Assembly: GCF_000218685.1 (NCBI RefSeq)
Contig: NW_006763300.1
Coordinates: forward strand, 393,360 to 457,359
DNA: 64,000 nucleotides
Direction: 5' to 3'
From: Serpula lacrymans var. lacrymans S7.9
Taxonomy: Eukaryota; Basidiomycota; Agaricomycetes; Boletales; Serpulaceae
The stretch's first letter is position 1, and each line of letters starts with the position of its first letter. Below the pieces are notes generated by a model, which saw only the letters and a list, made by a program, of their open reading frames with translations, had not been told where the DNA came from and made no database searches. The position numbers were made by a program, and so were the translations under genes. Below, one piece after another: positions 57,697-64,000 of this stretch.

Positions 57697-59486
57697 TGTT
57701 ATGCACCAAAGTTGATTGGTAGCATGGACAGGTGTCAATAACGAAGTGAATATTCAAAAAGACTCGCTTTTGCGCCACACAGGCACAGTGCCACGTGGAA
57801 TAGTAATTAATATTGCCTTTTTCAAACTTGTGGCTGATCAGCACCACCTCTATTAGGCAATCCAGTCACGCTCACCTTTGCTTTTCCATTCGGTACTTTC
57901 CGCGTTTTGGCATTTTGGCAAATTTTTGCGTTGCCACTGGCTACACATTGCATTGTGCCCTCGCTTTTGTTGTTTCCCTTACTCCCCTTCCTTTGCCTAG
58001 CCCCACCATGGGCCCCTTCCTCTCCTTTTTATTCTCACCTGACGGTCGTTTCTGGATCCCCATTTTAGTTCACCTCCTCGTCTTATTTGCACCCCCACCA
58101 TTTCTGATGTCACCACTTCCTATCCGCTTCCGTCGCCGATCCGTTGACTACCACGTGCTTGGGAACTGCTGATATCAGCAAAGCCCCAGCGGCTGGTTCA
58201 AATAGGGCAACAGGTCCATCTTCATGACATTGATCTGCCATCATATACTATCAAAACATCGGTTGCTTGTCTTGCCTGGTTGGAGTGTGGGTGGGTAGTT
58301 TTTGAGCTGGAGAAGGTTCATCCCCTTGCGTTGCCCATGTTCATCGCTGTCCCATTCACTTGGGTACACTTATCTTTTGTCCATTGTCTTCGCTACAGCT
58401 ACACCTACCACACACTGCCTGGGACTCACTTGTTCCAAATTGGAACTACTCCTCTCCCTCCCTTGTTTGATCAGGTGGTCCAACACAACCAGTCCATTGG
58501 TAAGGCCATGGAACTGTCGGATTTGGACTAGGTGGTGGACTGGTGGCTCCAGTTTCTTTTTCTTCAGCAAAACATTCATTTACAGTGTGATTATTTTTCA
58601 ATTTTGAATCATTTTTATGGACACATATTTTTTAGAATGCCTGACTGACAATAAAGGAACTGTGTTGATACTGATAGTGTTTTGCCTTGCCCTTTTTTTT
58701 ACTGCATCTTCCCATGACATCATGATTTTCCTGCTCTCTGTTTGCTATTGGACTTTACTTTATGGCTGTACAAACCTGTGACATTACTCACAGCATTCAT
58801 TGTTCTATCCCTTTCTTTTCCTTTTTTGACAATCTTAGCCTGTACTACCTATGCAGGATTTGTCAGCATACATTCCTTCCTTCATGTTCTTTCTCATTCT
58901 TTTTGCACAGCTATACTGTGCATAGCCTACTTTTCTTTTACTATATAAACCCCCTGTATTTTACCTTGTAAAAACAACAAGAATCCAATCCAGACTTCTT
59001 CTTTACTCTCAAGTTCACTACTCTGCTACTTGTGATCCAGTGTGGTCACAACACTTCCCACTTCTACCACTGTTAACTGCTGTCATCGTCACTCGTCACT
59101 TTTTAAAAGTGATTGTCATCCCCTTTGATTAGAGTTCTTCTGAGCACTACAGTCTGTGCGTCAGGAGCCTGCTATCACTGGGAACTTTGTTATCTCGTCA
59201 TTCTCAAACCTACCTTGTGCTACGATTAGCAAGGTAGTGCTCATCTATACTTGTTACTAAGCCCCTATCTTCTATAAATTCAACTATCCCTCCTCCTCAA
59301 AACCCACACTCATACATCTCTGGGTTTTACTTTGAAGGATCCTTATACGTACCACCCCACGAACAACCAGACCACTCTACTGTTCTAGGAGGCAAAGCCC
59401 ATAAACAAGTTCCGTGGAATCTGGGAGGATTGTGTGTTAGTTTGTTTTTGTGAGTGGTTTTCTAATAGCAGTTCTCATCATCAACA
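57697..59486 (+). mobile_element. 1.79 kb LTR-like element carrying an ORF remnant, with 4 bp duplication GCGC (copy 2)
   Basis: It begins TGTTATGCACC and ends ATCATCAACA. GCGC is repeated at 57693-57696 and 59487-59490; read with one neighbouring base, the repeat could also be 5-6 bp because the site AGCGCT is palindromic. Removing the element and one GCGC restores the copia integrase-to-RT reading frame. A TATATAA box (about 58941) lies downstream of the ORF, as in copy 1. The ORF is intact only in its C-terminal part (about 58280-58531). Confidence 0.85.
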
Positions 59487-60569
59487 GCGCTCATCAAAAT
59501 TGGCTCTCTCAGAGATAACAGTGCACTTGGTGGTAGGATTGTAGAATTTCCATCCCTTGTAGCCCTCAGGATAACCAATGAATACACATTTCTCCATATG
59601 AGAGCCAAAGACACCTCTCTTGTCCTTTTGCACATGCACATAGGCAGTACAGCCCCAAACGCGAAGGTGAAACATGTCAGGCTTGCGTCCATACCATAAC
59701 TCAAAGGAAGTGGCATGGGCCACTGCATCAGTGGGACACCTGTTCCAGACATGCACCAAAGCGGACAGACATTCACCCCAGAAGCTATTAGGCAATGCAG
59801 ACTCTGATAACATGGCAGTGATACGCTCAGTTGGAAGTCTGTTTGCTCGCTCTGCCACACCGTTCTGCTGAGGACGATTCCTGGTGGTGTGCTGTCTCAC
59901 AATCCCATGGTCATCTGTGAATTGCTCAAATTCTTTGGACATGTACTCTCCCCCTTTATCATCGCACAGAGCCTTGATTTTGCGCTCCAATTGAGTCTCA
60001 GCATAAGCCTTGAATCTCTTGAAAGCATCAAAGACATCTGACTTGGCCTTGAGAGGCACAACAACAACATGGAATCGACTGTGATCATCAATGAAGGTGA
60101 CCCAGTAGCGATAACCAGAGAATGTGGGGGAAGAGACTTGGTGAACATCAGAGTGGATGAGGTCCAAAGGATGAGCAGAGCGAGTATCAGATGAAGGGAA
60201 TGGATTGGCATGCATCTTGCCAGACAAGCACAGTTCACAGACAGGATCAGGAGCAGCCTTCGAGTCCAGTGTAAGCCCAGTGACCAGATCTCTCTGTATC
60301 AGTCTCTTGACATCAGCATGATGGTGGTGAGCCAATCTGCGATGCCAGAGCGTCAAATCAAGTGGTATAGTCACAGTAAAATGTCCCAGTTCAACACAAG
60401 CAGCAGTAGATCCATCAAGGAATGCTGCATTGTTGTCATGAATAGTTGCAGTGAACAAGAGAGTGTTGTCACGCATAAAGGACATGGAATGAGACAAAAT
60501 AGTGACATTGAAACCACTTTGATGAGTTAAATACAAGACTGAGAGGAGATTATTTCGAAGATCTGGTAC
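59487..60569 (-). pseudogene. Copia element 1: integrase
   Basis: Reading minus from 60536, the zinc-finger region (LWHRRLAHHHHADVKRLIQ, then CELCLSGK) leads into the catalytic core: HSDVHQ, CDDKGGEYM and NGVAERANR carry the three acidic residues. The frame is open for 351 codons but stops at the inserted 1.79 kb element. Upstream it is cut by the solo LTR at 60570-60889. Confidence 0.9.
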
Positions 60570-60889
60570 TGTTAGTTTTGGTGATTCTGCACCTTTGTGC
60601 TACCTATATATTTTCATTCCTTTCTCTATCTATTCTTCTATCATTCACTATTGATTGTGTTCTCTATTATTTCGCCTTTGTGGCTGCTTTGTTTACCTTT
60701 GTTTACAAAACTTCGGACAGTATTGCAGAGTCCAATGCTTCCTATTCTCTAGTTACTCACATTGGACTCTAGGTACTGTATACCTGTCATACTCTCTAAT
60801 AATAAAGTTACTCACATTGGACTCTAGTTCCAGTCCCTGATTGCTCTCAGCAAGTGGCTAGACACTTCCTTCAAGCTTTGTTCTTAATA
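60570..60889 (+). repeat. Solo LTR, family A, with duplication GGTAC, inside copia element 1
   Basis: Exact 320 bp LTR from TGTTAGTTTTGG to TTCTTAATA on the opposite strand to its host element. GGTAC occurs at 60565-60569 and 60890-60894. The protease frame breaks at LHVP on one side and resumes with DLRNNLLSV on the other, so the insertion is precise. Confidence 0.95.
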
Positions 60890-62064
60890 GGTACATGGAG
60901 CACTCTAGAGAATTCCACAGCCCTAGCCACTTTGCCATTCATCACAGGATTAAACACCACAGTACCAACACCAGCTGAATAGACGACAGTGTGATCAGCC
61001 AGCTTGATTGGCACACGATATGGGGTATAGTGGTGCACCCAATGACGATGAGGTGTCATATGAGAAGTGGCACCTGTATCTGCATTCCAATCAATGTCAG
61101 CATCAAGTTGGAGAGGGCAATGAGGATCAGAGGGATGAATAGAACGAAGACTTGCATTTTCAGCTGATTCAGTGACCACAGTAGATGAATTGGCATTGTT
61201 GGGCGAAGATTTGGGCTGCTGAAAGGTATTCTGAGAGTTGCTGGAGCCTGCCTGAGCCTTATTGCCACACTTGTAGCGATTTTTAGCACCCTCCACTGCC
61301 TGTTGGTGTCTAGCAATGTATTTGTGGCATTTGTCTTGGGTATGGCCAAGTAAACCACAGAAATCACACTAAACGCAAGTAGAGGTGGTGGATTGGTTGC
61401 AATGATGGCAGTTAGGATGGGTGCAGGTGCTATTGGCAGTGGTAGATAAAGAATGCAAGGCAGAATTGACTTCAGCACGATGACAGCGATTGACCTCTTC
61501 AGCAAGGAAAGCATCCCTGAGCTGGGTCTTGTCCAAGGTGCCCAGAAGTAGTAGAGATGAAGTGAAGTGGGCATATTGATCAGGAAGCGCCCTAATCATG
61601 GCCATGCATGTCAATTCATCGTCCAATTCAGACAATGAGAAGTCAGTAGGACGAAGATTTTGAATCTGATGCATGCCTTCGTCAATTCTGGTCATGAGAG
61701 ACTGCAGGGACTTGTCCTCCTTCTTTCTGATAGAGAAGAAGTCGTCATAGGCATTAAATCTCGTCCCAGGCTTCTTAGAGACGTGCACAATTGCCAGTTT
61801 CTCCCAGATCTTGACAGGATCATCAATGATGCCATCAAGATGGATGCGCTGCTCTTTGGTGACATTGAGGTATAATGCACCAGCAGCCTTTTCAGCTCTC
61901 AACTCCCATTTCTCTATTGCTTCAGCGTCAGTCCCAGGACACTTTTCAGCGCCAAAGACGAGCCTCCACAGTCCCTTGGTCATCAACCAAGCTTGCATTT
62001 CACCACTCCACTGGGGTTAGTTAGTGCCAGACAAGGGATGGAACTTGGGATCAGAGTCAGACAT
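60890..62064 (-). pseudogene. Copia element 1: Gag and protease
   Basis: Gag starts at 62064 (MSDSDPKFHPLSGTN). A TAA follows at about 62018, then WSGEMQAWLMTKGLW resumes in frame. A second stop (TAG, about 61369) lies just before the zinc knuckle CDFCGLLGHTQDKC. The protease motif DTGATSHMT follows at about 61070. The frame is otherwise continuous down to the inserted LTR. The stops show the element is inactive, though little else is lost. Confidence 0.88.
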
Positions 62065-63134
62065 GATGGGTGTTGTATAAGATAATAGAGCAATGATAAA
62101 TGATGTAGGAGACGGCTATAGGCAATGGAATAGTGGCAAAGACAATGGGCAACAGTAGGAGGCGAGCAGATAAGATGGTGAGGCGGTAGAGAGAGGATGT
62201 GGAGAGGGTCAGAAAACGCAAGGATAGGTCCAAATAGGGTCCAAAAAGCGTCCAAAAGTGATCCAGGAGGGTGCTAAGGCTTCCTAGTGCTGCTACAGGG
62301 TTACACCTGTGTTCCCCTTTCAATTCCACACTGATATTAACAGAGAAATCGCCTCGAGACAGTGTTGGTTAATAGGGCTTGTATATGAGTCAACAAAGTG
62401 ACTTAAGCTCCCCAAACACCGCAGACTGAGAGAGGCTCTAGGCAACAGCAAACTGAGGCAATGCAGGCGAGCTTCACAGTCTATAGGCTTGTTCTATCTG
62501 ATAATGGACAGAGTAGAGAAGATTGGAGCTTTATGCACACACCAGATATGCCAAAAAGTGAAAAATAGGGCAAAAAGTCGAAATTGATGCAGAGACAGAT
62601 AAGATGGATGGATTGCCACCAAATCAGAGGTATAGGGAACATTTTTATAGAGTAATAGATGGCCCAAATATCACAAGAAGTGAAGCACAGGATGTGGAGA
62701 TATGGGTCCAATAGGGGTGAAAGTGCCAAAAATGCGAACTTCACAGAGGATGATGGAGTGGATGGATTGCCCCCAAATTGAGGGTGTAAAGTGCAATAGT
62801 ATAGGGTAGTAGATGGCTAAAATAGGGCCAAGATCCAAGCACAGGATGTGGAGATATGGAATAGGGGGCCAAAAGGTGATCAAATGATGATGAAGGCTGA
62901 AAGATCCAGCTCAAATCCAACCGCTCTGACAGGTCTCCTAGGGTTATTTAGGCCATAGAAGACGATGGTAGAAGTTACAGGACGATCAGATAAGGATTGG
63001 AGGAGATATGGTGCAGATAAGACCAAAAAAGCATCCAAAATGGGGGTAACTTGCAACAAGGAGTTGTTGTTGGGGATCAAGATGAGATCAGAGTAATCAG
63101 AGATGGTGGATGGGATAATAGGAGTTCCAGAAGA
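62065..63134. other. Untranslated leader of copia element 1
   Basis: The roughly 1.07 kb between the 5' LTR and Gag has imperfect repeats of a TCACAGAGGATGATGGAGTGGATGG-type segment (about 62590-62620 and 62745-62770). No protein-coding gene is supported. Confidence 0.6.
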
Positions 63135-63454
63135 TATTAAGAACAAAGCTTAAGGGAAGTGTCTAACCACTTGCTGAGAGCTATCAGGGACTGGAACTAG
63201 AGTCCAATGTGAGTAACTATATTATTAGAGAGTATGACAGGTATACAGTACCTAGAGTCCAATGTGAGTAACTAGAGAATAAAAAGCATTGAACTCTGCG
63301 GTACTGTCTGATGTTTTGTAAACAAAGGTAAACAAAGGAACCACAAAGGCGAAATAACAGAGAACATAATCAATACTGAATGGTAGAGGAATAAATAGAG
63401 AAAGAAATGAAAATATAGAGGTAGCACAAAGGTGCAGAATCACCAAAACTAACA
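63135..63454 (-). repeat. 5' LTR of copia element 1 (family A)
   Basis: Complete 320 bp LTR next to the internal leader. The neighbouring five bases outside it are CTACG (63455-63459). They cannot be checked against the other side because the 3' LTR is truncated. Confidence 0.9.
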
Positions 63455-63594
63455 CTACGGGAAGATATCATATCCATACTGGAGGACAAAACTCCAGAAT
63501 CTCTGAAGGAGACATTTCCTCAAGTAAGAACCTCCCAAATCTTCAGTATTCTTGGGATTACACTCCTCATAGCCTGTCAATTAGCATAAACCCA

Positions 63595-64000
63595 TACCCT
63601 ATCCCCACATGGTACTCCGGACTCCTGTTCCAATACTCCTGCACTGGACTTCTAGTCTGCCATATGCTTTCCTATGCACGTTCTTGTACTCCTCATGGAC
63701 TTTGTAGTTTAAACCTTGTAATACACTCCTTGCACATATATTCTCCTCTTGCTAGATAATTGTCCACATGGAAATCTGTACCTATATTACAAGTCACTCC
63801 TTACAAGCTCCTACTCCTCCAACAGTATATAAGTTGTAGCTCCTGTACTCTGTTTTTGCAGTTCAAATATCAACTAAATTCCCTCACCTTTTTATAAGTC
63901 CTTTTCTAAGTCTTTCCGTTCCTTCTCCAAAGGATCTTTACTCTGTTCTCTTTCATTCTCTACTCTGCTCCGTCCATTCCAATTAGTTAGGGACCAAAGT
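63595..64000 (+). repeat. Dispersed repeat, family D (copy 4), cut by the window end
   Basis: Matches 17640-18000 from CCCACATGGTACTCCGG through the TATATAAG box (about 63825) to TTAGTTAGGGACCAAAGT at the window edge. Confidence 0.6.

Larger units (their letters stand above)
55451..63454 (-). mobile_element. Ty1/copia element 1, full span with two nested insertions
   Basis: 5' LTR (63135-63454), Gag, Pol, polypurine tract and 3' LTR occur in order on the minus strand. Removing the nested elements (60570-60889 and 57697-59486) leaves a copia element of about 5.9 kb. The untranslated leader from 63134 to the Gag start is about 1.07 kb and contains no gene. The LTRs identify it as the source family for the solo LTRs of family A. 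Confidence 0.9.

Noticed and set aside
63130..63459. Target duplication for copia element 1 as a whole
   Set aside because: The 3' LTR is truncated, so the outer flanks cannot be compared; GAAGA near the 5' LTR is coincidental.

Overview
The window reads as nuclear DNA from a filamentous basidiomycete, most likely an agaricomycete. Host genes are split by many short GT-AG introns (about 47-60 bp), and the protein families fit: an Skt5/Chs4 chitin-synthase activator, Atg8, phosphoglycerate kinase, KDZ-type transposases and a DUF6532-like protein. I cannot name the species. Most of the 64 kb is a transposon graveyard, with a few well-kept host genes in small islands.

Host islands. (1) 14278-16484 (-): SKT5-like gene, three exons, Sel1 repeats and a C-terminal CaaX-type box. 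(2) 29604-30346 (-) and 30566-32184 (+): a conserved-looking charged protein and PGK1, head to head across 219 bp. (3) 51682-52890 (-) and 53141-53723 (+): a RAD57/XRCC3-like recombinase paralogue and ATG8, head to head across 250 bp. A two-exon gene of unknown function lies at 4651-5801 (+). A decayed DUF6532-like gene lies at 26545-28316 (+).

Mobile DNA. A gutted Ty3/gypsy element (44-2411) encodes a chimeric integrase ORF. Ty1/copia element 1 (55451-63454, minus) keeps both LTRs, but its pol is split by a solo LTR of its own family (60570-60889, duplication GGTAC) and by a 1.79 kb long-LTR-like element (57697-59486, duplication GCGC). A second copy of that 1.8 kb element (23078-24844, duplication GCGG) splits another gene, and a third (45137-about 51350) is itself hit by a 5.08 kb KDZ/Zisupton-like element (45886-50961) with 280 bp inverted repeats and an 8 bp duplication ACTGGATC. 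Copia element 2 (36176-about 40260) is truncated. Three LTR families give solo copies with readable 5 bp target duplications. A KDZ transposase relic (20032-22165) and a hAT relic (7800-8430) are also present.

The least expected pattern is a set of roughly 0.8-0.9 kb elements with CATCAGGAAA termini (3826-4619, 42503-43628, 54356-55255). They hold subterminal TATA-rich repeats and, on the minus strand, a tRNA-like segment with pol III A and B boxes. The second strong pattern is an ORF conserved in the U3-like part of the 1.8 kb element.

Region by region: 0-4.7 kb gypsy relic, solo LTRs and a TIR element; 4.7-5.8 kb unknown gene; 6.0-6.8 kb G-rich minisatellite; 7.8-8.4 kb hAT relic; 10.6-13.9 kb LTRs and repeat R4; 14.3-16.5 kb SKT5; 17.5-23 kb repeats and KDZ relic; 23-28.7 kb 1.8 kb element, interrupted gene, DUF6532 relic and an LTR; 29.6-32.2 kb host genes; 33.1-33.85 kb very AT-rich block; 34.9-35.2 kb minisatellite; 36.2-40.3 kb copia 2; 41-42.1 kb second copy of the interrupted gene; 42.5-45 kb TIR element, LTRs and microsatellite; 45.1-51.35 kb nested 1.8 kb/KDZ elements; 51.7-53.7 kb host genes; 54.4-55.3 kb TIR element; 55.5-63.5 kb nested copia 1; 63.6-64 kb repeat.
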